Shown in pieces: positions 36,833 to 44,712 of a DNA stretch of 64,000 nucleotides (positions are counted from its first letter, which is position 1; each line of letters opens with the position of its first letter). The stretch is from contig CALJUX010000038.1 in the NCBI GenBank assembly GCA_937978655.1, positions 121,481 to 185,480 of the forward strand, given 5' to 3'. Below the pieces are notes generated by a model, which was not told where the DNA came from, ran no database searches, and saw only the letters and a program-made list of their open reading frames with translations. The position numbers and the translations under genes were made by a program. This stretch comes from an uncultured Chromatiaceae bacterium. GTDB taxonomy: Bacteria > Pseudomonadota > Gammaproteobacteria > Enterobacterales > Alteromonadaceae.

Positions 36833-38887
36833 GTGGCACAAGATTTTTTTGTCGAGATTGGCACTGAAGAGCTGCCACCGAAGTCGTTAAAAACCTTAGC
36901 AACGGCGTTGCAGCAAAACATCCTGGATGAGCTGACCAAATTAGGTCTGGGTTTTACTGACAGCCAATGGTATGCCGCGCCACGCCGTCTGGCGGTTCGC
37001 GTCAACGTGCTGGCTGCGCAGCAAGCCGATAAAGTCGTGGAAAAACGTGGCCCGGCTATCGCCGGTGCTTTTGATGCCAATGGCGAGCCAACCAAAGCAG
37101 CGCAAGCCTGGGCAGCGTCCAATGGCATCACAGTTGCTGAAGCAGAGCGTCTGGAAACAGATAAAGGCGCCTGGCTTGTTCACAAAGCTAAAGTCACAGG
37201 TGTGGCAACAGTTGCGCTGCTGGAACAAGTGGTGGCTACTGCGCTGGCAAAACTGCCGATCGCCAAACCAATGCGCTGGGGCGCCAATGACGCTGAATTT
37301 ATCCGTCCGGTGCATACCATCATCATGCTGTACGGTAACGACGTGGTGCCGGCGACTATCCTGGGTAAAGCGGCTGGCCGCTTGACGCATGGTCACCGTT
37401 TCCATGCGCCAGCCAAAGTCGAAATCGCCAATGCGGATGCGTACTTAAGCACGCTGGAACAGGCTTATGTGGTGGCAGATTACGACAAACGTAAAGCCTT
37501 TATCAAAGCTGAAGTGGAAAAAACCGCGGTCAGCTTAAAGGGTATCGCCCAGATGGACGACGCCTTGCTGGAAGAAGTGTCGTCACTGGTCGAGTGGCCG
37601 GTGGTGCTGGTCGGTTCTTTTGAAGCACGTTTCCTCGAAGTGCCACCAGAGCCGCTGATGTCGACAATGAAAGACAACCAGAAGTATTTCCCACTGAAAG
37701 ATGCAGCTGGCAAACTTTTGAATAAATTCATTTTTGTCGCCAACATCGCCAGCAAAGACCCACAGCAAATTATTTCTGGTAACGAAAAAGTGGTGCGGCC
37801 ACGCTTAACCGACGCCCAGTTCTTCTTTGGTGTCGATAAAAAGACCAAACTGGCCGACCGGCTGGAAAGCCTCGGCACTGTGTTGTTCCAGCAAAAACTC
37901 GGCACGCTGCTGGAGAAATCCCAGCGTATCAGCGAACTGGCAGGTTATATTGCCGGCAAAATCGGTGCTGATGTCGAGCACGCCAAACGCGCCGGTTTAT
38001 TGTCAAAAACCGACCTGATGAGCAACATGGTTGGCGAATTCCCGGAAACCCAGGGCATTATGGGCATGCACTATGCGCGCATCGACGGCGAAGCCGAAGC
38101 GGTGGCATTGGCGCTGAACGAGCAATATATGCCACGTTTTGCCGGTGATGCCTTGCCGGGCCAATTAGTCAGCTGCGCTGTGGCTATTGCCGACAAGCTG
38201 GATTCGCTGGTCGGTATCTTTGGTATCGGCCAGGCGCCAAAAGGCGACAAAGATCCATTTGCACTGCGCCGGGCCGCCATCGGCGCGCTGCGCATTATGG
38301 TCGAGAAACAGCTGCCGCTGGATTTACTCGACGTAATTGGCTTTGCCCAGACCACTTTTGGCGACAAGCTGAGCAATGCGCAAGTCGCAGACGAAGTGCT
38401 GGACTTCATGTTAGGCCGCTTCCGCGCCTGGTATGAAGCCGAAGGTTATGGCATCGATGTGATCCAGGCGGTGTTAGCGCGCCGGCCAACCAATCCGGCT
38501 GACTTTGACCGTCGCGTCAAAGCCGTCGCTGAGTTCCGTAAACTGGATGCTGCACTGGCACTGGCTGCGGCAAACAAACGTGTGGCGAATATTCTGGCCA
38601 AAGTGACTGAAGCCATTCCGGCGACTGTCGATGCGGCTTTACTGACTGAAGCTGCCGAAACAGCGCTGCATAAGGCTATTGTGGCGGAGCAGGATTATCA
38701 GCAAAGCCTCAACAGTTACAGCGAAGGCCTGGCCCATCTGGCGGAGCTGCGCGACGTGGTTGATCAGTTCTTCGATCAGGTCATGGTAAACGCCGATGAT
38801 GCCAAAGTGCGGTTAAACCGTCAGGCGCTGCTGGCGCAATTACGAGCGCTGTTCCTGCAGGTGGCGGATATTGCTGTGCTGCAATAA
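36833..38887 (+). CDS. glyS: Glycyl-tRNA synthetase beta subunit
   Basis: tRNA-binding subunit of glycyl-tRNA synthetase. It has 684 residues, close to the usual 689. It starts at GTG 36833 with AGGAGG upstream and reads FFVEIGTEELPPKSL, the family N-terminus; an HD-like domain with GKASNMVGEFPETQGIMG-type sequence (MVGEFPETQGIMG) and a C-terminal anticodon-binding region follow. Confidence 0.99.
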   Translation: MAQDFFVEIGTEELPPKSLKTLATALQQNILDELTKLGLGFTDSQWYAAPRRLAVRVNVLAAQQADKVVEKRGPAIAGAFDANGEPTKAAQAWAASNGITVAEAERLETDKGAWLVHKAKVTGVATVALLEQVVATALAKLPIAKPMRWGANDAEFIRPVHTIIMLYGNDVVPATILGKAAGRLTHGHRFHAPAKVEIANADAYLSTLEQAYVVADYDKRKAFIKAEVEKTAVSLKGIAQMDDALLEEVSSLVEWPVVLVGSFEARFLEVPPEPLMSTMKDNQKYFPLKDAAGKLLNKFIFVANIASKDPQQIISGNEKVVRPRLTDAQFFFGVDKKTKLADRLESLGTVLFQQKLGTLLEKSQRISELAGYIAGKIGADVEHAKRAGLLSKTDLMSNMVGEFPETQGIMGMHYARIDGEAEAVALALNEQYMPRFAGDALPGQLVSCAVAIADKLDSLVGIFGIGQAPKGDKDPFALRRAAIGALRIMVEKQLPLDLLDVIGFAQTTFGDKLSNAQVADEVLDFMLGRFRAWYEAEGYGIDVIQAVLARRPTNPADFDRRVKAVAEFRKLDAALALAAANKRVANILAKVTEAIPATVDAALLTEAAETALHKAIVAEQDYQQSLNSYSEGLAHLAELRDVVDQFFDQVMVNADDAKVRLNRQALLAQLRALFLQVADIAVLQ

Positions 38888-38913
38888 GCGTTAACCTCGC
38901 ATTCAAGCTAGAA

Positions 38914-38938
38914 ATCCCCGCGCTGCGGGGATTTTTTT
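38914..38938 (+). terminator. Intrinsic terminator of glyQS
   Basis: ATCCCCGC/GCGGGGAT stem with GCT loop then six to seven T, 26 bases after glyS. Confidence 0.93.
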
Positions 38939-39018
38939 AGGTAACGAAAAATAGAACTGTTGTTTTGACCGAATCATGGCCCATTTTACCTTTGAGGTGA
39001 GAAAGTGAATGGGAATAA

Positions 39019-39082
39019 GCAGACCCTCTGCGGCATGGATGCCGCAGCGGAGCCCCCGTGGATGGGTTCACGGCGAGTCTGC
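39019..39082. repeat. Three-stem intergenic palindromic element
   Basis: An outer stem GCAGAC/GTCTGC (39019-39024 with 39077-39082) encloses two hairpins: CTGCGGCAT/ATGCCGCAG (39028-39036 with 39039-39047) and CCGTG/CACGG (39056-39060 with 39069-39073). It lies in the 341-bp gap between glyS and the M14 gene. Apart from this, the glyS terminator and whatever promoter serves the M14 gene, I see nothing in the gap. It does not have tRNA geometry. Confidence 0.6.
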
Positions 39083-39228
39083 GTTTTCCATTCATGTCCT
39101 CGCTTATGGTAAGAAAAAACCGCCATCGCAGTAAAACTCCGGCTGGTCGCAGAAACTTTGTACGGTGCTTGCCGGCGCAGCATTGACGCCTTAGCTTGGT
39201 ATTTTTTAACCAAACTGAGTTATCGCTG

Positions 39229-41922
39229 ATGCGCCGGATCCTCCCTGTTGTATGCCTTGTTGCTGGCCAGTTGTTCGCTGGGCAGTTGTTCGCCGGACAG
39301 GCGTTTGCCAATGAATCTGCTGCGGCTTTGCCGTATTTCCCGGGTGGCCAATACAACAGCGCTGTGCCGACGGTGCAGCAGGCGCTGGGTTATGCGCTGG
39401 GTAGTCGAATCACTGAACCGGCTGCAGTGCTGGATTATTTCCGCCAGCTGCAGCAAGCGGCGCCGGACCGGCTGAAGCTGGTGCAATATGGCAAAAGTGC
39501 GCAGGGCCGGCCGCTGTTTTATGTGGTGATTGGCAAACCCGCGCATCTTGGCGCTTTAGATCAAATCGAAGCCGATATGCGCCGTCTGGCCGACCCACGC
39601 ACCTTAAGTGGTGACAGCGCCGCACAATTGCTGCAACAGCTGCCGTCCAGCGTCTGGGTGTCCAGTACTTTACATGGCAACGAAATCAGCCCGGTGGATG
39701 CGGCGATGGCGCTGGCGTATTTCCTGCTCGCTGAACAGAGCGGCAAAGCGGCGCAAATTCTCGATAACACGCTGGTGTATATCGAACCGCTGCAAAATCC
39801 GGATGGTCATCATCGTTTTGTCAGCCGTTATTACGCCACCGCTGGCCTTGAGCATTCCGCCGACCGTTTTTCCGCCGAACATAACGAACCCTGGCCGAAT
39901 GGCCGCACCAATCATTATTTGTTTGATATGAACCGCGACTGGGTGGCGCTGACCCAACCGGAAATTCAGCAACGGGTGAAGGCGCTGCAGCAGATGTTCC
40001 CGCTGGTGTATGTCGATTCACACGAAATGAGTGGCGACCAGAGTTATTATTTCAGCCCGGAAGCGGAGCCTTACAATCCATTTATCCTGCCCGCGCAACG
40101 CGAGACTTTGCAGTGGTTCGGCCAGAACAATGCAAAACAGTTTGATGCGCTGGGTTATGACTATTTCACCCGCGAGATTTTTGATGCGTTTTTCCCGGGT
40201 TATGGCGCCAGCTGGCCTTTGTATCACGGCAGCATTGCAATGACCTATGAGATGGGTTCGGCACGGGGCCATGCGTATCGCAAACAAGATGGCTCTGTGG
40301 TGACCTTTGCCGACGGCGTGCAGCGTAACTTTATCGCTTATGCCGCGACGCTGGAAACCGCAGCGACCAAACGCAAAGAGCTGCTGCAACGTTTTTATCA
40401 GTACCGGCAACAGGCGCTGAAGCAAGGCTCCAGAGATGGTATCGGCAGTTATATTTTCCCTGCCAGCCGCGACAAAGCCGGTCATCAGAAGCTGATGGGC
40501 GTATTAACTCAGCATGGGATCCGGGTGGAGCAGGCAAAAGAGGACTTCCGCGCCTGTGGTCAGTCGTATCAACAAGGTGCTTATGTGGTGAATACGGCGC
40601 AGCCGACTTATCAGCTCATTCGCGCCGTGCTGGATGACACAGTGCCGATGGATGCGAAATTTATCAAACAGCAGGAAGCGCGTCGCGCTAATAACCTGCC
40701 GGACCAGATTTATGACGTCACCGCCTGGTCCTTGCCACAAATGTATAACCTGCAGGTGAACCGCTGCAGCAATGCGGTGGAAGTGCAAAGCCAGCTGGTT
40801 GGCCCTGAGACGATTCTGCCAGGCAAGGTCACTACACCCGATGCCAGTTATGGCTATCTGGTGCCCTGGGGCGATATGGCCGCCGCGCGGCTGATGAGCG
40901 CGGCGTTACAACAGGGCATCAAAATCAAAAGTGCTGATATCGGTTTCACCCACCAGAACGGCAAACAATATCCGGCCGGCACGCTGATTTTGAGTAAGGC
41001 TGATAACCCTGGCCTTTCCGAAAAAATTGGTGCGCTTGCGGCAAGTTCCGGTGCTTTGGTGGAAGGTATCAACAGCAGCTGGGTAGCCGACGGGCCGAAT
41101 TTTGGCTCCGATCAGGTTAAGCTCATTCCCAAAGTGAATATCGCTATGGTGTGGGACGAACCGACTGACCCGCTCAGCGCTGGCAGTGCCCGTTTTGTGC
41201 TGGAGCGTTTTGTCGGTTATCCGGTGACGGCGCTACGGCCGGCGCAAATGCTGCAGTCGGCGCTGCAGGGTTATGACGTACTGATTCTGCCGTCGACGCG
41301 TAGCGGCTACCAAAACGCTTTAGGCGAGCGCGGTCAGCAGTTACTGCGCCAGTTTGTCCAGCGCGGTGGTGTGCTGATTGCGCTTGGCAACGCCAACGAG
41401 TGGTTGCTGCAAGGCAAAGAGCCGCTACTGGCCAGCAAACAGGAATATAAAACCAGCGAGCGCGAAAAACCGCAGGACGACACGCAGGTGCCCGGCACAG
41501 TACTAAAAGCAGAATCTGATTATCAGAAATTACTGGAACCCTGGCAGGCAGACCCGGATTGGGTACCGGGCTTTTTGGCCAATGCCCGTGTCGATCAGAA
41601 TCACTGGTTAAGCGCTGCCGTGCCGCCGCAGGTCAAAACCATTTATGTCGGCAATCAAATCTACACGCCGCTGTCGATTGATCAGGGCCGTAACGTGGTG
41701 ACCTTCGACAGTGCTGAGAATGTGTTGGCTGGTGGTTTTGTCTGGGACGAAAACCGCCAGCAAATCGGCCATAAAGCCGTGGTGATGGTGCAGGAGCTGG
41801 GTCGGGGTCAAATCATTGCCTTTACTCAGGAGCCAAATTTCCGTGCGGCCGTCGACGGTATGCATCTGCTGTATATCAATGCGGTATTCCGTGGTGCCGC
41901 CAACGCGTCACCGCTGCGTTAA
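39229..41922 (+). CDS. Exported M14-type zinc carboxypeptidase-like metallopeptidase
   Basis: An 897-residue secreted or periplasmic protein. ATG 39229 opens a signal peptide ending at AFA-NE near residue 27; the frame back to a TTG at 39196 lacks support. The M14 domain follows: STLHGNEISPVDAAMAL gives the H-x-x-E zinc pair near residues 146-149, the DMNRDW block gives the N-R substrate pair, and SHEMSGDQ near residue 264 the third ligand His. Glu352-like catalytic residue is probably in MTYEMGS. The C-terminal third resembles a class I glutamine-amidotransferase-like fold often attached to such enzymes (VLILPSTRSGYQNALGERGQ). Substrate is unknown. Confidence 0.88.
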   Translation: MRRILPVVCLVAGQLFAGQLFAGQAFANESAAALPYFPGGQYNSAVPTVQQALGYALGSRITEPAAVLDYFRQLQQAAPDRLKLVQYGKSAQGRPLFYVVIGKPAHLGALDQIEADMRRLADPRTLSGDSAAQLLQQLPSSVWVSSTLHGNEISPVDAAMALAYFLLAEQSGKAAQILDNTLVYIEPLQNPDGHHRFVSRYYATAGLEHSADRFSAEHNEPWPNGRTNHYLFDMNRDWVALTQPEIQQRVKALQQMFPLVYVDSHEMSGDQSYYFSPEAEPYNPFILPAQRETLQWFGQNNAKQFDALGYDYFTREIFDAFFPGYGASWPLYHGSIAMTYEMGSARGHAYRKQDGSVVTFADGVQRNFIAYAATLETAATKRKELLQRFYQYRQQALKQGSRDGIGSYIFPASRDKAGHQKLMGVLTQHGIRVEQAKEDFRACGQSYQQGAYVVNTAQPTYQLIRAVLDDTVPMDAKFIKQQEARRANNLPDQIYDVTAWSLPQMYNLQVNRCSNAVEVQSQLVGPETILPGKVTTPDASYGYLVPWGDMAAARLMSAALQQGIKIKSADIGFTHQNGKQYPAGTLILSKADNPGLSEKIGALAASSGALVEGINSSWVADGPNFGSDQVKLIPKVNIAMVWDEPTDPLSAGSARFVLERFVGYPVTALRPAQMLQSALQGYDVLILPSTRSGYQNALGERGQQLLRQFVQRGGVLIALGNANEWLLQGKEPLLASKQEYKTSEREKPQDDTQVPGTVLKAESDYQKLLEPWQADPDWVPGFLANARVDQNHWLSAAVPPQVKTIYVGNQIYTPLSIDQGRNVVTFDSAENVLAGGFVWDENRQQIGHKAVVMVQELGRGQIIAFTQEPNFRAAVDGMHLLYINAVFRGAANASPLR
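39265..39309 (+). repeat. Three 15-bp tandem units in the M14 signal peptide
   Basis: Units at 39265, 39280 and 39295 encode GQLFA, GQLFA, GQAFA in the hydrophobic core of the signal peptide. The first two differ by few bases. Slippage could change signal-peptide length by five residues. Confidence 0.75.
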
Positions 41923-42011
41923 AAAGTAACGGCCAGCCCATCCGGGCCGGCCGTTGTGGTTGCGCCAGCTGATATCACACCTGTGGCAACAGCTCGAAGG
42001 TTGCCCGGGGG

Positions 42012-43064
42012 TCAGCTGCGCACCAGATTGCGGCCGTCGGCTTTGGCCTGATACAGCAGCTGGTCGGCCTGACGCATGGCTTCGGCAAAATCTCCGGCGC
42101 CATTTAGCACCGCAACACCAAAACTACAGGTGATCACCAGCTCCGGGTGTTGCGGTAAAAAGCGTTGTTGCGCCACGGCCTGACGGATTTTTTCCGCGAC
42201 CCTGGCTGCGTCAGTCAGCTGAGTATGCGGTAGCAGCAACAAAAACTCTTCACCGCCATACCGGCAGGCAATATCGGGCTGGCGTAATTTACTGCGAAAC
42301 AACCGGGCGATTTGTTGCAGCACTTTGTCACCTTCGGCATGGCCAAAGCTGTCATTGATGTGTTTGAAGTGGTCCAAATCGACCAGGATCAGCGCCATCG
42401 GTAGCAATAATTCCGGTTGTTGCTGCAAATATTGCGGCATGCTCTGGTCGAGAAAACGCCGGTTGGCGAGGCCGGTCAGCGCGTCGGTGTTGGCCTGATT
42501 GTCTTTGCTGCGCTGCAATAAATCCATACTGTGATGGCTGCGCTCGCGAAAATGTTCGTTAATGCCGCAGGCCAGAATTAACGTCAGCAAAGACGCCAGA
42601 AACCGGCTGATTTCCGCCACCCGGTATTGTGCCTGGCCGAGCGCAGGGCCGTAGAGCAGCAGCGCCAGAATTGCCAACAAGGTCAGATTCAGGATAGTGC
42701 CGCGTTTGCGGCCTAATAAACCATACAAAATCGGCGGAAACGGAAACACCCAAAACAGCGCCGTGTGTTCAAACCCGCCATGCACCACCAGCCCAATCAC
42801 AAAAGCGGACACCAAGACGCCTTCAATCAGACAAGCCGTTTCCAGCTGCTGACTGGCATGAAACCAGGCGGCATTCAGTAAAAAGCTAAAGGCGCAGCCA
42901 AACAGGATAAATTGCAGCAGGTAATCTTCGCTGAACAAATGGCCTAAGCCCAGCACCAGCATAATGGCCGAGGTGATGTAGCTGACAAACAACAGAATGT
43001 AACGACGACGATTCTGTTCAACAGACAAGGCTTCGGCCAGACCGGCGCGGGAAATAGGCACCAT
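42012..43064 (-). CDS. Membrane diguanylate cyclase (GGEEF) with inhibitory site
   Basis: Makes cyclic di-GMP from two GTP. It has 350 residues. About five hydrophobic segments fill residues 20-165, an unnamed membrane sensor region. The GGDEF domain begins at DALTGLANRRFLD (residues 194-206), with metal-binding DLDHFKHINDSFGH and the active-site motif GGEEF at residues 270-274. The product-inhibition I-site R-x-x-D (RQPD) is at 261-264, exactly five residues before the motif, so the enzyme should be active and feedback-controlled. No EAL domain is attached. Confidence 0.95.
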   Translation of the reverse strand: MVPISRAGLAEALSVEQNRRRYILLFVSYITSAIMLVLGLGHLFSEDYLLQFILFGCAFSFLLNAAWFHASQQLETACLIEGVLVSAFVIGLVVHGGFEHTALFWVFPFPPILYGLLGRKRGTILNLTLLAILALLLYGPALGQAQYRVAEISRFLASLLTLILACGINEHFRERSHHSMDLLQRSKDNQANTDALTGLANRRFLDQSMPQYLQQQPELLLPMALILVDLDHFKHINDSFGHAEGDKVLQQIARLFRSKLRQPDIACRYGGEEFLLLLPHTQLTDAARVAEKIRQAVAQQRFLPQHPELVITCSFGVAVLNGAGDFAEAMRQADQLLYQAKADGRNLVRS

Positions 43065-43123
43065 GCAGTTTCCTTCCGCTGAGAATGCCCCAGTATTGAG
43101 TCAAGCGGCAGGAAAACACAATG

Positions 43124-43381
43124 TCAGGCTGTGTTTTTTTTCAGCAGATAACGATAAGGCAAGGTACTGGTATCACTGGCAATCAGCTCGTGATCCATAA
43201 AACGGCAGAACGCCGGAATATCGCGGGTGGTGGCCGGGTCGTCGGCAATGATCAGTAAAGTTTCGCCGGGTTGCATTTTGCGGATAGTCAGCCGGGTCAT
43301 CATTACAGGTTCAGGGCAACGCAGGCCTAAAGCGTCGAGTTGCTGGTCGGCATCGGCAAACAAATCAGCAGCAGGGGACAT
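43124..43381 (-). CDS. tusA: TusA-family sulfurtransferase-like protein
   Basis: Small sulfur-carrier protein of the TusA/SirA family, whose E. coli member relays sulfur for 2-thiouridine of tRNA. ATG 43381 (GGAG eight bases upstream) gives 85 residues; the two codons before it start with TTG. The signature LDALGLRCPEPVMMTRL contains the catalytic Cys-Pro pair (C22 or so). C-terminal DDPATTRDIPAFCRFMDHEL is also typical (DPATTRDIPAFC). Confidence 0.93.
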   Translation of the reverse strand: MSPAADLFADADQQLDALGLRCPEPVMMTRLTIRKMQPGETLLIIADDPATTRDIPAFCRFMDHELIASDTSTLPYRYLLKKNTA

Positions 43382-43450
43382 CAGCAAAACTCCGGTTCAG
43401 ATCCAAAAGCGGTATCGTAACGGCGCGGCCGACTGATTTCAAATTTCGGG

Positions 43451-43481
43451 CAAAACAAAGGCAGCCGGAGCTGCCTTTGTT
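43451..43481 (-). terminator. Intrinsic terminator of fadBA
   Basis: On the minus strand ACAAAGGCAG pairs with CTGCCTTTGT around a six-base loop, followed by TTTG. It lies beyond the 10-bp tandem repeats that follow the fadA stop. Confidence 0.75.
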
Positions 43482-43518
43482 ATCAGGTGTCATCAGGTGT
43501 CATCAGGTGTCATCAGGT
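43481..43518. repeat. 10-bp tandem repeat after fadA
   Basis: The unit CATCAGGTGT occurs nearly four times in a row (first base altered in copy one, last copy partial), between the fadA stop and its terminator. Confidence 0.9.
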
Positions 43519-43528
43519 TCAATTCGTC

Positions 43529-44695
43529 TTATTCGACGCGTTCAAACACAGTCGCGATGCCCTGACCCAGACCAATACACATAGTCGCGAGGCCATAGCG
43601 GGCGTCTTTGCTTTCCAGCACGTTAATCAGCGTGGTGGAAATGCGTGAACCGGAACAGCCGAGCGGGTGACCGAGCGCAATAGCGCCGCCATTGAGGTTC
43701 ACTTTGGTGTCCATCACTTCGAGCAGGCCTAAGTCTTTCATCACCGGCAGGGCCTGGGCAGCAAAAGCTTCGTTCAGTTCAAAAAAATCGATTTGGCTGA
43801 TGTCGAGACCGGCGGCTTTTAACGCTTTTTTCGACGCCGGGACCGGGCCATAACCCATGATCGACGGGTCACAGCCTGCCACACCCATGCCAATGACGCG
43901 GGCGCGGATTTTCAGGCCCAGTGCTTTGGCTTTGTCTTCGCTCATTACCAGCATGGCAGAAGCACCATCTGATAACGCCGAAGAAGTACCAGCAGTGACG
44001 GTGCCGTTGGCCGGGTCAAACACCGGGCGCAGCGCGGCCAGGCTTTCGACTGTGGTTTCAGGCCGGATCACTTCGTCATAATCAAACAGTTTCAGCACGC
44101 CGTCGGCGTCATGGCCAAGCGCCGGCAGAATTTCGGCTTTAAAACGGCCTTGTACTGTGGCTTCTTGCGCCAGACGATGTGAACGGGCGCCAAATTCATC
44201 TTGTTGCTGGCGGCTGATACCGTGCATTTTACCCAAGAGTTCTGCGGTTAAACCCATCATGCCAGCGGCTTTGGCCACAGATACACCAAGGCCAGGATGG
44301 AAATCGACACCGTGCGTCATCGGCACATGGCCCATATGCTCCACGCCACCGATTAAATACACTTCACCCATACCACACTGAATCGAGCGCACCGCATCGT
44401 GCAGCGCCTGCATCGACGAGCCACACAGACGGTTCACGGTGACTGCAGGCACAGAGTGCGGAATACCGGCCAATAACGCGGCGTTACGCGCCACGTTAAA
44501 ACCCTGTTCCAGCGTTTGCTGCACACAACCCCAGATCACGTCGTCAATTTCTTCCGGCGCCAGGCCCGGATTGCGCTCCAGAATGCCACGCATCACATAA
44601 GCAGACAGTTCTTCCGCCCGTACGTTACGGAAAATACCGGCCTTGGAACGGCCCATCGGCGTACGGATACAATCAACAATAACGGCTTGTTTCAT
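43529..44695 (-). CDS. fadA: FadA, 3-ketoacyl-CoA thiolase
   Basis: Thiolase half of the aerobic beta-oxidation complex; releases acetyl-CoA. ATG 44695 (GGAG nine bases upstream) gives 388 residues, as in E. coli; the frame extends upstream over the fadB end. The nucleophile Cys91 is in NRLCGSSMQAL, and the C-terminal catalytic blocks are GHPLGCSGSR and CIGLGQG. It lies 17 bases after fadB. Confidence 0.98.
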   Translation of the reverse strand: MKQAVIVDCIRTPMGRSKAGIFRNVRAEELSAYVMRGILERNPGLAPEEIDDVIWGCVQQTLEQGFNVARNAALLAGIPHSVPAVTVNRLCGSSMQALHDAVRSIQCGMGEVYLIGGVEHMGHVPMTHGVDFHPGLGVSVAKAAGMMGLTAELLGKMHGISRQQQDEFGARSHRLAQEATVQGRFKAEILPALGHDADGVLKLFDYDEVIRPETTVESLAALRPVFDPANGTVTAGTSSALSDGASAMLVMSEDKAKALGLKIRARVIGMGVAGCDPSIMGYGPVPASKKALKAAGLDISQIDFFELNEAFAAQALPVMKDLGLLEVMDTKVNLNGGAIALGHPLGCSGSRISTTLINVLESKDARYGLATMCIGLGQGIATVFERVE

Positions 44696-44712
44696 TTTTA
44701 AGTTCTCCGCCA

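Noticed and set aside
39019..39082. tRNA gene
   Set aside because: Although three stems are present, there is no seven-pair acceptor stem, no D-arm and no anticodon arm of the right size.
40018..40485. Minus-strand open frame opposite the M14 peptidase
   Set aside because: Antisense shadow with no recognisable features.
43481..43518. CRISPR array
   Set aside because: The 10-bp units are directly adjacent with no spacers and no cas genes are near.
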